Assembly (NCBI RefSeq): GCF_000196615.1
Contig: NC_014306.1
Span: 1 to 64,000, forward strand
Length of the DNA: 64,000 nt
Direction: 5' to 3'
DNA from: Erwinia billingiae Eb661
Lineage (GTDB): Bacteria > Pseudomonadota > Gammaproteobacteria > Enterobacterales > Enterobacteriaceae
Part shown: positions 1 through 9,064 of the stretch, one piece after another
Layout of the letters: every line of letters begins with the position of its first letter
How positions within the stretch are numbered: the stretch's first letter is position 1
Program-made: the position numbers and the translations under genes
The notes under the pieces: model-generated
What the model was told of the DNA's origin: nothing
The model's input: the letters and a program-made list of their open reading frames with translations, nothing else
Databases searched by the model: none

Positions 1-53
1 GGAACTGCACCTCGCGATTGTGCGATTTAGGGAGATTGGTTATCAGGGCGTGG

Positions 54-82
54 ATTCTACGCAACTTTGGGCGATGGGGAAA
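54..82 (-). promoter_or_regulatory. mnmG (gidA) promoter, leftward out of oriC
   Basis: On the minus strand a TTTCCC -35 and a TAGAAT -10 are separated by 17 bp. The stretch GTGGATTCTAC plus CAACTTTG on the plus strand is, from memory, also present left of E. coli oriC, where the mnmG promoter lies. The gene itself is outside the window. Positions 1-53 would be its leader, and I see no gene there. Confidence 0.6.
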
Positions 83-111
83 GCGCACTACCCGGTGTGT
101 ATTAAAAAGAA

Positions 112-363
112 GATCTTTTTTATCTAGAGATCTCTTTGTTAGATCTTCTATTAGGATCGACGATCTCTGTGGATAAGCCTTTTTTCCTGATAACGATCAT
201 CATCTTATTAAGGATCGTTAGCTGTGAAAGATCGGTGATCCTACGGCGTATAAGCTGGGATCTAAATGGCACCTTATCCACAAGCTCCGGCAAGTACTCA
301 AGTTGTTCTTGGGATAACAACCGGTTATTACCGGGTTTTAAGCATAGTTATACACAAACGATC
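112..363. other. oriC: oriC, chromosomal replication origin
   Basis: Three AT-rich 13-mers starting with GATC (112-124, 129-141, 142-154) form the DNA unwinding element. DnaA box R1 lies at 168-176 (TGTGGATAA), R2 at 274-282 (TTATCCACA), an R3-like box at 309-317 (TTGGGATAA) and R4 at 348-356 (TTATACACA). Eleven GATC Dam/SeqA sites fall between 112 and 363. A weak IHF-like match (ATCATCATCTTA) is at 196-207, between R1 and R2 as in E. coli. Order and spacing match the E. coli minimal origin, and mioC and asnC follow as expected. The weaker I and tau sites were not resolved by eye. Confidence 0.95.
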
Positions 364-378
364 GCCACTTAAATGAAC

Positions 379-417
379 AAAAAAGGACATTATTTACAAA
401 ACCTGTCCGTTTTTTTT
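379..417. terminator. Possible bidirectional terminator between mioC and oriC
   Basis: A run of A (379-384), GGACA (385-389), a 14-nt loop, TGTCC (404-408) and a run of T (410-417) could act as an intrinsic terminator in both directions. The GC stem is only 5 bp, so strength is uncertain. The loop contains TTATTTACA (390-398), one base from a DnaA box. It lies just after the mioC stop and would limit mioC transcription into oriC. Confidence 0.4.
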
Positions 418-461
418 CGATCCGGCAGCCAAAATCAGGGCGATCCTGCTGCCAGCGATCC

Positions 462-905
462 TCATTTGAGTAAGTTTTTCCAACTTTCTACCCAAACCTC
501 AGCCGGATCCTCAGGGATCTCATGTTCCAGCACATCGATATCCAGTCGATCGCCGATCCGTTGAGCGCCACAGGACGTTAACAGCACGTCGATCTTCTCT
601 ATTGCACCGCAGAACAGATCGTACTCGCGGTTGCCAATACCGACGGCGCCGTAACGCAGTTGGGAAAGATCGGGCTTCTTCTCTGCCAGTTCATCAAACA
701 GGGGTTGCAGATTGTCAGGAAGATCGCCTGCACCGTGCGTGGAGCAAACCACCAGCCAGGTGCCTTCAACGCTCAGTTCTTCCAGTTCAGGACCGTGAAG
801 TAACTCGGTTGAAAAGCCTGCTTCTTCCAGCTTCTCAGCCAGAAGTTCAGCCACATATTCCGCGCTGCCTAAGGTGCTACCCGTGATTAACGTAATGTCA
901 GCCAT
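462..905 (-). CDS. mioC: MioC, flavodoxin-like FMN protein
   Basis: A 147-residue short-chain flavodoxin, the same length as E. coli MioC, which binds FMN and was linked to biotin synthase activity in vitro. The N-terminal phosphate loop reads TLITGSTLGSAEYVAE (from about residue 4), and a CSTHGAGDLPDN segment follows near residue 55, both typical of the fold. It is transcribed towards oriC, as in E. coli, and precedes a possible terminator. A -10 (TACAAT, minus strand, 937-942) and a DnaA box lie upstream, so DnaA control of mioC is likely. The coding strand is rich in GATC. Confidence 0.95.
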   Translation of the reverse strand: MADITLITGSTLGSAEYVAELLAEKLEEAGFSTELLHGPELEELSVEGTWLVVCSTHGAGDLPDNLQPLFDELAEKKPDLSQLRYGAVGIGNREYDLFCGAIEKIDVLLTSCGAQRIGDRLDIDVLEHEIPEDPAEVWVESWKNLLK

Positions 906-936
906 TTATAAAGATCCCTGTACCTCAAAGGCGGCT

Positions 937-976
937 ATTGTACGCTGTGATCAAGCGGGGATCTACCTGTGGATAA
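937..976 (-). promoter_or_regulatory. mioC promoter with DnaA box
   Basis: The minus-strand -10 TACAAT (937-942) lies 32 bp before the mioC start, with a weak TAGATC -35 at 17 bp spacing. A perfect DnaA box (TTATCCACA on the minus strand) covers 968-976, just upstream of that -35. In E. coli DnaA represses mioC through a box here. Confidence 0.6.
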
Positions 977-1095
977 GTAAGGGTAATTGGCTGGGAGGGA
1001 TGAACCGAAAAAGACGCGGGAGATCAGCAGCCCGACGATAGCTGATGAAAAAGAGAAAATGCTGGCGATCGGGCCTTAAACGATCCCGATCGGTG

Positions 1096-1104
1096 TGTGG
1101 ATAA
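1096..1104 (-). promoter_or_regulatory. DnaA box at the asnC 3' end
   Basis: A second perfect TTATCCACA (minus strand) in the mioC-asnC gap, 14 bp beyond the asnC stop. With the box at 968-976 it makes two consensus DnaA sites in about 210 bp, which otherwise holds no gene. Confidence 0.6.
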
Positions 1105-1117
1105 TATTGTGCACAGA

Positions 1118-1579
1118 TCAGGGCTTGATGGTGCGCATAATCGGGTTCTGCAGGGAGATCAGCGTCTCGGTTGACTGGATTTCATCGATGGTCTGGATCT
1201 TGTTGATCAACACCAGTTGCAGGGCATCGATCGAGCGGCACATCACCTTAATAAAGATGCTGTAGTGACCGGTGGTGTACCAGGCTTCCACCACTTCATC
1301 CAGCGCATCAAGTTTTGCCACCGCAGCCGGATAGTCACGGGCACTTTTCAAAATGATGCCGATAAAGCAGCAGACGTCATAGCCAAGATGCTTGGGATCA
1401 ATCTCCAGCCGCGTGCCTTTAATGATCCCCGCCTGCTTCATTTTCTCCACGCGAACGTGAATAGTGCCTGGGCTGACGTTGAACACTTTTGCCAGTTCAG
1501 CATAGGCGGTACGGGCATTTTCCATTAACGCATTAAGGATGCCACGATCGAGACTGTCAATTTGCAGGTTATCCGCCAT
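1118..1579 (-). CDS. asnC: AsnC, Lrp/AsnC-family transcriptional regulator
   Basis: A 153-residue Lrp/AsnC regulator (152 in E. coli). An N-terminal winged helix-turn-helix (about residues 8-65, LDRGILNALMENARTAY then SPGTIHVRVEKMKQAG) is followed by the RAM effector domain (about 70-150) that binds asparagine in E. coli. There it activates the divergent asnA and represses itself. Here no asnA lies upstream; the next gene is ovoA, on the same strand and ending 119 bp before asnC. The regulator is therefore separated from its classical target and may have other targets or only autoregulation. Confidence 0.93.
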   Translation of the reverse strand: MADNLQIDSLDRGILNALMENARTAYAELAKVFNVSPGTIHVRVEKMKQAGIIKGTRLEIDPKHLGYDVCCFIGIILKSARDYPAAVAKLDALDEVVEAWYTTGHYSIFIKVMCRSIDALQLVLINKIQTIDEIQSTETLISLQNPIMRTIKP

Positions 1580-1667
1580 GATGGCTCCTGAGTTAAGGAA
1601 TATTCAACGTATAGCGGGATAATGTGCAGGAAAGGGAGCAGACAGGCAATATTATTGTGGAATAAAC

Positions 1668-1690
1668 AGCGGGCACAGGGCGTGCCCGCT
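1668..1690 (-). terminator. Hairpin after ovoA
   Basis: A perfect 9-bp stem (AGCGGGCAC with GTGCCCGCT, 5-nt loop) lies 8 bp past the ovoA stop, followed on the minus strand only by GTTTATT. It is a plausible weak intrinsic terminator that would separate ovoA from asnC. Confidence 0.55.
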
Positions 1691-1698
1691 GGAGGGGG

Positions 1699-3843
1699 TT
1701 AACGCTTACGCCACACGGTCAGCTGCGCAACGGTGTGCTGATACTTGCGCGCCGTTTCACGTATCACGAAAGGCACATCCTGCGGCGCGGCGATCTCTTC
1801 GAAATCGGTGGCCATCAGCCGCTGTAACGCCTGATAGGTGGTCAGCACTTCACCGTTCTCACGGATGCCGCCCAGCCAGTTCTCCTTCGGCGTAAAGTCT
1901 TCCAGCCAGGTATACGGCGAGGAGAGCATCAGGACACCGCCCGGCGCTATCATCGTCGTAATGTCCTGCAGGAAGCGCTTAGGCTGACGCAGGCGGTCGA
2001 TCAGGTTGGAAGCCAGCACCAGGTCATACCGTTCGGGCTGCGGCTTGAGGTTACAGGCATCGCCCTGCACAAACTGAATGCGTTGCGCCTGTTCCGCGCC
2101 GAGATCGAAATCTTTCAGCCGCACCTGACGGTATTCCACCAGGTCGCCTTCTTCCTGGGTGACATAACGGAACTCTTCGCCACTGGTCAGCTGGATGGCC
2201 ACATCGATAAAGCGCGCGGAGTAATCCATTCCCACTACGTCGCTGAAATGACGGGCCAGCTCAAAGCTGGCGCGGCCGGTGGCACAACCGATATCCAGTG
2301 CGCGACCGCGTTTTTCCGTCATCCGGCAGGCAATGTCCACCAGCGCTTTGCCGTAATTCGGCGTGCCGAAGTAATCCGGCCCGTACTGGAAGTCGAGATA
2401 CTGCGAAACCATGCTGTCGGTTTCATACGGGTTCAGCATCTGTTTTTCCTGATGGTTGGAGACCACATAGCGGAAACCGGCGTGCTGGAAGAAGTGACGG
2501 CGGAAGGCGTAGCGGGCAGATTTCAGCGCTTCGTTACCGGTGGAGATCCAGCTACCGCCTTTGATCAGCGCATGTTTGCCATCAAAGGTCGGCGTCGAGA
2601 AGTCGTCATATAAAGGATGAACCTTAAATCCTTCCAGACCGTTGGTTGGCGTGGTGGTCCACTGCCAGACGTTACCGATCAGATCGTAAAACTCGCCCTG
2701 AGCAAAACGATCGACCGGACAGGAAGACGCCCACCAGGCTAGATTGATATTGCCCGGTGCCTCGCGCAAGTCGGTCTGATCGCCTGTCACCTGCTCACGC
2801 AACAGCAGCCATTCGGCTTCGGCAGGCAGCTGTACCGATTTGCCGGTTTCATCGGCTTTCCAGCGGCAGAACGCGGCGGCTTCCAGCTGGTTCACTTCGG
2901 CTGGCCAGTCCCATGGCATCGGCACTTCTTCGGTCATCAGACGCAGTTTCAGTGCATCAGGCTCGGCGGCAGAACCGACCCAGAACGTGGGCTGAGTGGC
3001 TTTGGCAAAGTCGCGCCAGCCAAGACCTTCTTCATCCCACCAGCGCGCGTCCTGATAACCGCCGGCGGCGACAAATTCGAAGAATTCGGCGTTGCTGGTC
3101 AGCATCTTGCTGGCTTTAAACGGCTTCACGTCGGTGGTCAGCGTGCCGTACTCGTTATCCCAGCCGTAGGTATCATCGCTTTTGCCCTGGGTGACCCGAG
3201 CGCCGTCAACGTCGACCAGCGCGTTCGCCGGCACTTTGCTTCGATCGTGTCGGGCTGAAGGGCAGGCTGGCCAGTGCGCCTGCGGCTTCACCCATTCAAT
3301 GGGCAACTGGCGGATCAGCACGCTGGAGGTTTCCAGATGGATGCGCTCGTGCTCAATGCCCATCAGGATCACCCATGCCGGACTGTCCCAGTTGATCGGT
3401 AAGGTCAGCGGCATCTCTTTGATAAAGTTTTCGATAAGCGAGCGGACTTTGCCGCGATAGTCGCGCAGTTCGGCGACGGTCGGCCACGGGTAGTTGTGGG
3501 TGTCCAGATCGTCCCAGCTCATCTCATCGACGCCGATTGCCATCATCGCTTCGATGTTGTCATCCACGCGGTTATCCACCAGCCCACCCGCCATCATTTT
3601 ATTGATGTAGAAAGTGGCGGTGTGGCCGTAATAGAAAATCAGCGGATGGCGCAGGGAAATCGCTTTGGTGAACCAGGCCTTTTCATCGGCGAGGCAATCG
3701 AACAGGCTCTCATACAGAGACCAGGTCTGATTGAAGTACGTCAGAATTTCCTGACGTTTTTGCGCCTCGCTGCCGCTGCTCAATAACAACGTACGGGTCG
3801 GTGCGGGTAATCCTGGTGCGAACTCTTGTTGTTGTGCTGTCAC
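1699..3843 (-). CDS. ovoA: OvoA, 5-histidylcysteine sulfoxide synthase / ovothiol methyltransferase
   Basis: A 714-residue fusion with the full OvoA layout. Residues 30-190 form a DinB-like domain with likely non-haem iron ligands H74, H165 and H169 (motif HERIH). Residues 205-465 form a formylglycine-generating-enzyme/EgtB-type domain ending KGGSWISTGNEALKSARYAF. Residues 475-714 form a SAM methyltransferase (DIGCATG at 517-523). The family uses oxygen to join cysteine to histidine C5, then N-methylates the thiol-histidine, giving ovothiol A with help from a C-S lyase. Y412 in HPLYDDF may match the active-site tyrosine described in other OvoA proteins (inference). The Erwinia tasmaniensis enzyme is a characterised family member. 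No ovoB-like lyase is in the window. The gene occupies the asnA position. Confidence 0.93.
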   Translation of the reverse strand: MTAQQQEFAPGLPAPTRTLLLSSGSEAQKRQEILTYFNQTWSLYESLFDCLADEKAWFTKAISLRHPLIFYYGHTATFYINKMMAGGLVDNRVDDNIEAMMAIGVDEMSWDDLDTHNYPWPTVAELRDYRGKVRSLIENFIKEMPLTLPINWDSPAWVILMGIEHERIHLETSSVLIRQLPIEWVKPQAHWPACPSARHDRSKVPANALVDVDGARVTQGKSDDTYGWDNEYGTLTTDVKPFKASKMLTSNAEFFEFVAAGGYQDARWWDEEGLGWRDFAKATQPTFWVGSAAEPDALKLRLMTEEVPMPWDWPAEVNQLEAAAFCRWKADETGKSVQLPAEAEWLLLREQVTGDQTDLREAPGNINLAWWASSCPVDRFAQGEFYDLIGNVWQWTTTPTNGLEGFKVHPLYDDFSTPTFDGKHALIKGGSWISTGNEALKSARYAFRRHFFQHAGFRYVVSNHQEKQMLNPYETDSMVSQYLDFQYGPDYFGTPNYGKALVDIACRMTEKRGRALDIGCATGRASFELARHFSDVVGMDYSARFIDVAIQLTSGEEFRYVTQEEGDLVEYRQVRLKDFDLGAEQAQRIQFVQGDACNLKPQPERYDLVLASNLIDRLRQPKRFLQDITTMIAPGGVLMLSSPYTWLEDFTPKENWLGGIRENGEVLTTYQALQRLMATDFEEIAAPQDVPFVIRETARKYQHTVAQLTVWRKR

Positions 3844-3926
3844 GTAATGCTCCCAATCTGCCTGTTGGCTAAAGCGTACACATGACTATAGCAAATAAGC
3901 ATTTCCAGATTGTGTCTGAGGGAGAA

Positions 3927-5387
3927 CTAGCGTTGCCAGCGGCGCAGCAGGCGGCTTTTCAGGCCGGTATCGAAGTGCCAGATGTGGTCGAAAATCCGCA
4001 TGATGCCGGGTTTTCCATGATCGGACAGCGCAACGGCATGAAAGCGCTGCTGCTGTTTCAGCTGGTGCTGTTTGATGCGTTTAACCAGCTCTTCTGGCAG
4101 ACGCTGGGCAATAAAATCGGAGATGATCACCGCATCGGCATCGTTCCATGCCGGCGTGGCCAGCTTAAGCAGCACCGAATCCAGGCAGGCGGCCAGATCG
4201 GTGCCGCCACGAAAACGCTGGCTGAGGAAGCGGATCGCCTGGGAGATGCCATCGCCCGCGGTCAGTTCGTAGGCCACCACTTCATGGGCGAACAGCATAA
4301 TGTAGCAACGACGGTTATCCGCCAGCGCCACCTTCAGCAGGGCGAGGCAGAACGCTTTGGCGCAGCGCTCGTTGAAGCCGCCCATTGAACCGGAGGTATC
4401 CACGCAGACAATAAAGGGGCCGCGTGGCTGCTGGTCATGATGATGATGACTGACCGGCCTGAGCATCACCTTGTCGTGCCAGGCATCGCCCTGCAGACGA
4501 TAGGTCAGCAGCCTTTTCTCCACCAGCCGACGGTAGAACTCAATTTCCAGCTCGCTGATGCCCAGCGTGACCAGTTCGGGTGGTAGCAGGCGCAGAATGT
4601 CGTCGCTTTGATGCAGCCCGCTGACCTCTTCCGGCACGCTTTCCGGCTCGCGCACCAGATGATGAAACTCCTCCAGCGGCGCGTCTTCGGTCGGCACCGC
4701 CTTGGCTTCTTTGCTGCGGCCCAGTTGTTCAGCCAGCTTCAGCAAGGCCGGTTGCTGGGCCAGAAAGTCGCCGTACTCAACGATCAGCTGGTAATCACCC
4801 CGTTGCAGCGGGCTTTTGGTTAAATCCCACAGCCGTCCCGCCGCAGCTTCATCGTTGTCCGATAACACCTTTGCCAGCTGACCACTCATGGCTAAGCGTT
4901 GCTGAAGCTCGGCCAGCAGTTTTTCTCGCTCCTGATCCAGCAGCTGCTGATTCAGGGTCAGGGTTTGCAGCGTCAGGCTTAACCGCCAGCGCTGGAGAAA
5001 CAGGGTTTGCTGGGCCTGACTGAGCGCGCTGGGATCGGCATTGGCGACCAGCTGGTGGGCTTTTTCACTAAAGGGAGAATGATGTTCACTGAGGTAAGCC
5101 AGCAGCTCAGGCAGCTTCTGGCAGAACGGCGTATGACCCAGGCCCTGAAACTGCTGGAACAGCGCAAATTCGGCCGCAAGATCCTCCGGCACGGAGGTGG
5201 TCTTCAGCTGTTCCAACACTTCGTTTTTCCAGCGCGGCAGATCGCGCAGCAGCGCTTTCTTCATGCCGGGGAATTTTTCAAAAAAAAGCGCCAGCTGGGG
5301 GCTGGCGAGCAGGGCTATCACTAACTCTTCGAGCAGGTCGCCCTCGCTGATGGTCAGAAGTGCGCTCAGTGTATCAAGCGAGATCAC
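3927..5387 (-). CDS. viaA: ViaA, VWA-domain partner of RavA
   Basis: A 486-residue protein. The C-terminal third is a von Willebrand A domain with the metal-binding MIDAS motif ([10 protein letters not shown], about residues 328-337) and a second acidic cluster ([12 protein letters not shown]). The N-terminal part is helical. ViaA stimulates the RavA ATPase; in E. coli the pair interacts with respiratory complexes and affects aminoglycoside sensitivity. Its ATG overlaps the ravA stop by 4 bp, so the two are translationally coupled. It ends 83 bp upstream of the ovoA start, so read-through into ovoA is possible. Confidence 0.95.
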   Translation of the reverse strand: MISLDTLSALLTISEGDLLEELVIALLASPQLALFFEKFPGMKKALLRDLPRWKNEVLEQLKTTSVPEDLAAEFALFQQFQGLGHTPFCQKLPELLAYLSEHHSPFSEKAHQLVANADPSALSQAQQTLFLQRWRLSLTLQTLTLNQQLLDQEREKLLAELQQRLAMSGQLAKVLSDNDEAAAGRLWDLTKSPLQRGDYQLIVEYGDFLAQQPALLKLAEQLGRSKEAKAVPTEDAPLEEFHHLVREPESVPEEVSGLHQSDDILRLLPPELVTLGISELEIEFYRRLVEKRLLTYRLQGDAWHDKVMLRPVSHHHHDQQPRGPFIVCVDTSGSMGGFNERCAKAFCLALLKVALADNRRCYIMLFAHEVVAYELTAGDGISQAIRFLSQRFRGGTDLAACLDSVLLKLATPAWNDADAVIISDFIAQRLPEELVKRIKQHQLKQQQRFHAVALSDHGKPGIMRIFDHIWHFDTGLKSRLLRRWQR

Positions 5388-6880
5388 CGACGGGCCTGCT
5401 TCAGCTGATCGGCCACCTGTTGCAGGCTCTCTTCAATTTTTGCCAGCCAGTCATCGCTGATAAACAGGCAGCGCTGATGCTGGCTGAACAGCGTGCGCTG
5501 GTTGCGCAGCTGGGTTTCCACCTCATCCAGTGCCTGCACAATCTCTTCCGGCAGCCCGCTGGCCTGCTGTTTGCCCGGCAGCATCAGCCGGGTGGATTGC
5601 AGGCTGACATCGCGCAGCGTCAGGCAGTCGTTACCGTCCACATGCAGATCCAACGTCTGGGCAAAGCCAATACCGTTAAGCTTGCCGCGAATATCGCCGC
5701 TTTTTTGCAGCCAGTGATGCAGCGGCTCACGCGCAATCACCACGTGCGTCACCTGCATATCGTGCAGCATCAGCGGCTTTTGCAGCATCAGCGTCAGCGA
5801 GTCATCGGCCAGCGTGGCGGGCAGTTCGTAATGCGGTTTGCGGCTGAACATGCCGCCATGTTTTTCCAGACGGATCGCCTGTTCGACGCTTTTTTCCTGC
5901 TGCAAGGCCAGCCGGCGCGACTCAATTTGCTGCAGCTTAATCAGCATCGGCTGCTGCTGCCAGGCGTGCTGGGTGATCAGGCTGTCGATTTCGCGATCCA
6001 GCAGCTTCATCGACGCCACGTCGTGCCACAGGCAATCCTTCAGCAGGATAAGATCGACCGGCGCAATGCTGTTGCGTCCGCTGTAAAACGCGCAGGCTTG
6101 CAGCAGGTGGATAGCTTTTTTCCAGCGGCGATCGGAGATATACGGCGCTTCGGGCTGGTTTTCCATCTGCTGGCGCAGCAGGAAGATCAGTTCAAAGACA
6201 TCGTCAGTCAGCGCGACCTGAGTAATGCCTTTCTGCCATTCGCTATACTCTTCATCGGTGATGCACAGAGAGTCCGCCACCGGGTTGATGGTTTCATCCT
6301 GCTGGTGGGTAAGCATGCTGCGGAAGTTTTGCTTCTCATGCACGTTATCCAGCCACAGGCGGATTAACATGCGGTCATACAGCGCTTCCAGCCCGCTGTC
6401 GGCCTCGGGCAGCTCGTTCGACGCGGTGACCAGCAGGCGCATGGGGATTTTTTCTTCGCTGTCACCGTTACGAAAGCGACGTTCATTAATGGCGGTCAGC
6501 AGGGTATTGAGGATTGCCGGGCCTGCCTTCCAGATCTCATCGAGAAAGACAATTTCGGCATCCGGCAGATAACCTTTGGTCAGTCGCTGGTAGCGGCCTT
6601 CGTCTTTTAGTGCCTGAATAGAGAGAGGGCCAAACACTTCTTCCGGGGTGGAAAAACGGGTCATCAGGTATTCAAAGGCGCGGGAATGCTGAAAAGCGTA
6701 CTTGAGTCGGCGGGCAATCAGACTCTTGGCAATGCCCGGTGGGCCCAGCAAAAAGACGCTTTCGCCGCTCAGCGCAGCCAACAGGCAGAGACGAATCGCG
6801 TGATGCCGCTCATAAAGTCCTTTTTCTAACGCATTGCTGAGGCGGGCGATTCTTTCCGCAAGTAAATGGGGCTGGGGCAT
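5384..6880 (-). CDS. ravA: RavA, MoxR-family AAA+ ATPase
   Basis: The start [11 protein letters not shown] gives 498 residues, exactly the E. coli length; a longer frame opens 20 codons upstream but has no family support. Walker A is [10 protein letters not shown] (about residues 44-53), Walker [11 protein letters not shown], and sensor 1 [13 protein letters not shown], all in the N-terminal AAA+ module. The C-terminal region holds the discontinuous triple-helical and LARA domains; LARA binds the lysine decarboxylase LdcI in E. coli. An AAGGA sequence lies 13 bp before the ATG, a rather long spacing. First gene of ravA-viaA and divergent from kup. Confidence 0.94.
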   Translation of the reverse strand: MPQPHLLAERIARLSNALEKGLYERHHAIRLCLLAALSGESVFLLGPPGIAKSLIARRLKYAFQHSRAFEYLMTRFSTPEEVFGPLSIQALKDEGRYQRLTKGYLPDAEIVFLDEIWKAGPAILNTLLTAINERRFRNGDSEEKIPMRLLVTASNELPEADSGLEALYDRMLIRLWLDNVHEKQNFRSMLTHQQDETINPVADSLCITDEEYSEWQKGITQVALTDDVFELIFLLRQQMENQPEAPYISDRRWKKAIHLLQACAFYSGRNSIAPVDLILLKDCLWHDVASMKLLDREIDSLITQHAWQQQPMLIKLQQIESRRLALQQEKSVEQAIRLEKHGGMFSRKPHYELPATLADDSLTLMLQKPLMLHDMQVTHVVIAREPLHHWLQKSGDIRGKLNGIGFAQTLDLHVDGNDCLTLRDVSLQSTRLMLPGKQQASGLPEEIVQALDEVETQLRNQRTLFSQHQRCLFISDDWLAKIEESLQQVADQLKQARR

Positions 6881-7137
6881 ATTCAAACATTCATCCTTTT
6901 CTACGGTCTGGCCAGCAGGGTGACTGGCGAGCGCAAACACTACTGGCTATGATGCTTGAAAGAGTTGATACGAGTCAGCTTTTTTCTTGTCAAAGAGTGA
7001 CGCAGGGCAGTGAAGTCATTTCTCTTAACGTAATAAGGATAGGCATTCATCATGATTCATGCATACTGTGCGCGTTTTGATGGCTTGATGAGCTGTGCGC
7101 AATCCCGCGTCACTCGGCTCCAACAAAAGACTAGTTT

Positions 7138-9006
7138 ATGAGTTCTGAAAAAAAGCAGTCCCTTGGCGCAGTGACCTTAGCCGCCATTGGCGTTGTCTAT
7201 GGTGATATCGGTACCAGCCCTTTATATACCCTCCGTGAATGCCTTTCCGGCCAGTTTGGCTTTGGCGTGGAACGTGACGCGGTATTTGGTTTTCTTTCCC
7301 TGATTTTCTGGCTGTTAGTGCTGGTGGTGTCGCTCAAGTACATCAGCTACGTGATGCGCGCAGATAACGCCGGAGAAGGGGGAATACTGACCCTGATGTC
7401 GCTGGCCGGCCGCAATACCGGGGCCAGAGCCACGGCGGTACTGGTGATCATGGGACTGATTGGCGGCAGCTTCTTCTATGGTGAAGTGGTGATCACGCCG
7501 GCCGTTTCAGTGCTTTCGGCGATTGAAGGTCTGGAGATCATCGCGCCGAACCTCGACCGCTATATTGTGCCGATGGCGATTGCCGTGCTGACGCTGCTGT
7601 TTGCTATCCAGAAGCACGGTACCGGCATTGTCGGCAAACTGTTTGCCCCGGTGATGCTGCTGTGGTTCATTGTGCTGGCGGTGCTGGGCGGCATGAGTAT
7701 CGCTGCGAATCCGGACGTGCTGCATGCGATGAACCCTTACTGGGCGATGCATTTCTTTATGGAATATAAAGAGGTGTCGTTCTTTGCGCTGGGCGCGGTG
7801 GTACTGGCGATCACCGGGGTGGAAGCGTTGTATGCCGATATGGGCCACTTCGGTAAATTCCCTATCCGTCTGGCGTGGTTCATTGTGGTACTGCCGTCGC
7901 TGGTGCTGAACTATTTCGGCCAGGGCGCGCTGCTGCTGAAGAATCCTGAAGCGATAAAAAACCCCTTCTTCCTGCTGGCGCCTGACTGGGCGCTGATCCC
8001 GATGCTGATCCTGGCGACGCTGGCCACCGTAATTGCCTCGCAGGCGGTGATTTCCGGCGTCTTCTCGCTGACCCGCCAGGCCGTTCGTCTGGGCTATCTG
8101 CCGCCGATGCGCATTGTGCACACTTCGGAAGAGGAGTCCGGTCAGATTTATATCCCGGTCATCAACTGGCTGCTCTATTTCGCCGTGGTGATCGTGATTG
8201 TTGGCTTCCAGCACTCCAGTAACCTGGCCGCGGCCTACGGTATTGCCGTCACCGGCACCATGGTGTTGACCGCGATCCTCTGTACCACGGTGGCGATTAA
8301 AAACTGGCACTGGAACCGTTATCTGGTGCTGACGGTGCTGGTCGGCATGCTGTGCATCGATGTGTCGTTGTTCTCAGCCAACCTGGTGAAAGTGTTCTCC
8401 GGTGGCTGGTTGCCGCTGTGCCTGGCGCTGGTGATGTTTATCATCATGACCACCTGGAAAAGCGAGCGTTTCCGCCTGCTGCGTCGTATGCATGAACACG
8501 GCAACTCACTGGAAGCGATGATTGCCTCGCTGGAGAAATCGCCGCCGGTGCGCGTGCCGGGCACCGCGGTGTATATGTCCCGTGCGTTGAACGTGATCCC
8601 GTTCGCCATGCTGCATAACCTTAAGCATAACAAAGTGTTACATGAGCGCGTGGTGCTGCTGACGCTGCGAACGGAAGATGCCCCTTATGTACATAACGTC
8701 CGGCGCGTGACCATCGAACAGCTTTCGCCAACCTTCTGGCGCGTGGTGGCCAGTTACGGCTGGCGTGAAACGCCGAACGTCGAAGAGATTTTCCACCGCT
8801 GTGGGCTGGAAGGGCTTAGCTGCCGGATGATGGAAACCTCGTTCTTTATGTCGCATGAGTCGCTGATTATCGGTAAACGACCGTGGTATCTGCGCCTGCG
8901 CGGCAAGCTGTTCCTGATGCTGCAGAAGAACGCCCTGCGTGCGCCAGACCAGTTCGAGATCCCGCCTAACCGGGTGATTGAGTTAGGGACACAGGTCGAG
9001 ATTTGA
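7138..9006 (+). CDS. kup: Kup, low-affinity potassium/proton symporter
   Basis: A 622-residue polytopic membrane protein, same length as E. coli Kup (TrkD). The family signature [14 protein letters not shown] is at about residues 18-31. About twelve hydrophobic segments fill the first 440 residues, and a cytoplasmic C-terminal domain of about 180 residues follows. It imports K+ with protons and is the main K+ uptake route at low pH. The 257-bp gap to ravA holds its promoter, which I could not place. A strong terminator follows. In E. coli rbsD comes next; here about 9 kb of other genes intervene. Confidence 0.97.
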   Translation: MSSEKKQSLGAVTLAAIGVVYGDIGTSPLYTLRECLSGQFGFGVERDAVFGFLSLIFWLLVLVVSLKYISYVMRADNAGEGGILTLMSLAGRNTGARATAVLVIMGLIGGSFFYGEVVITPAVSVLSAIEGLEIIAPNLDRYIVPMAIAVLTLLFAIQKHGTGIVGKLFAPVMLLWFIVLAVLGGMSIAANPDVLHAMNPYWAMHFFMEYKEVSFFALGAVVLAITGVEALYADMGHFGKFPIRLAWFIVVLPSLVLNYFGQGALLLKNPEAIKNPFFLLAPDWALIPMLILATLATVIASQAVISGVFSLTRQAVRLGYLPPMRIVHTSEEESGQIYIPVINWLLYFAVVIVIVGFQHSSNLAAAYGIAVTGTMVLTAILCTTVAIKNWHWNRYLVLTVLVGMLCIDVSLFSANLVKVFSGGWLPLCLALVMFIIMTTWKSERFRLLRRMHEHGNSLEAMIASLEKSPPVRVPGTAVYMSRALNVIPFAMLHNLKHNKVLHERVVLLTLRTEDAPYVHNVRRVTIEQLSPTFWRVVASYGWRETPNVEEIFHRCGLEGLSCRMMETSFFMSHESLIIGKRPWYLRLRGKLFLMLQKNALRAPDQFEIPPNRVIELGTQVEI

Positions 9007-9021
9007 TCCCGACCGGCAGAG

Positions 9022-9047
9022 AAAAGGGGCCTTTGGGCCCCTTTTTT
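9022..9047. terminator. Bidirectional terminator between kup and qseC
   Basis: AAAAGGGGCC, loop TTTG, GGCCCCTTTT plus two more T. The A-rich left arm makes it equally good for kup (plus) and qseC (minus). Confidence 0.9.
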
Positions 9048-9064
9048 GTGCTCGCTGACGCGGG

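Noticed and set aside
2..127. Open frame of 41 codons running into oriC from the left edge
   Set aside because: It overlaps the conserved mnmG promoter and the 13-mers, has no start or recognisable product, and is expected by chance.
136..372. 78-codon frame across oriC
   Set aside because: Covers the DnaA boxes and 13-mers; composition follows the origin motifs and no homologue is recognised.
5360..6367. Long plus-strand frame of 335 codons opposite ravA
   Set aside because: Exact antisense of ravA, Gln/His/Leu-rich as antisense frames of GC-rich genes usually are.
7507..8310. 267-codon minus-strand frame opposite kup
   Set aside because: Antisense shadow of kup, with Arg/His/Gln-rich low-complexity sequence.
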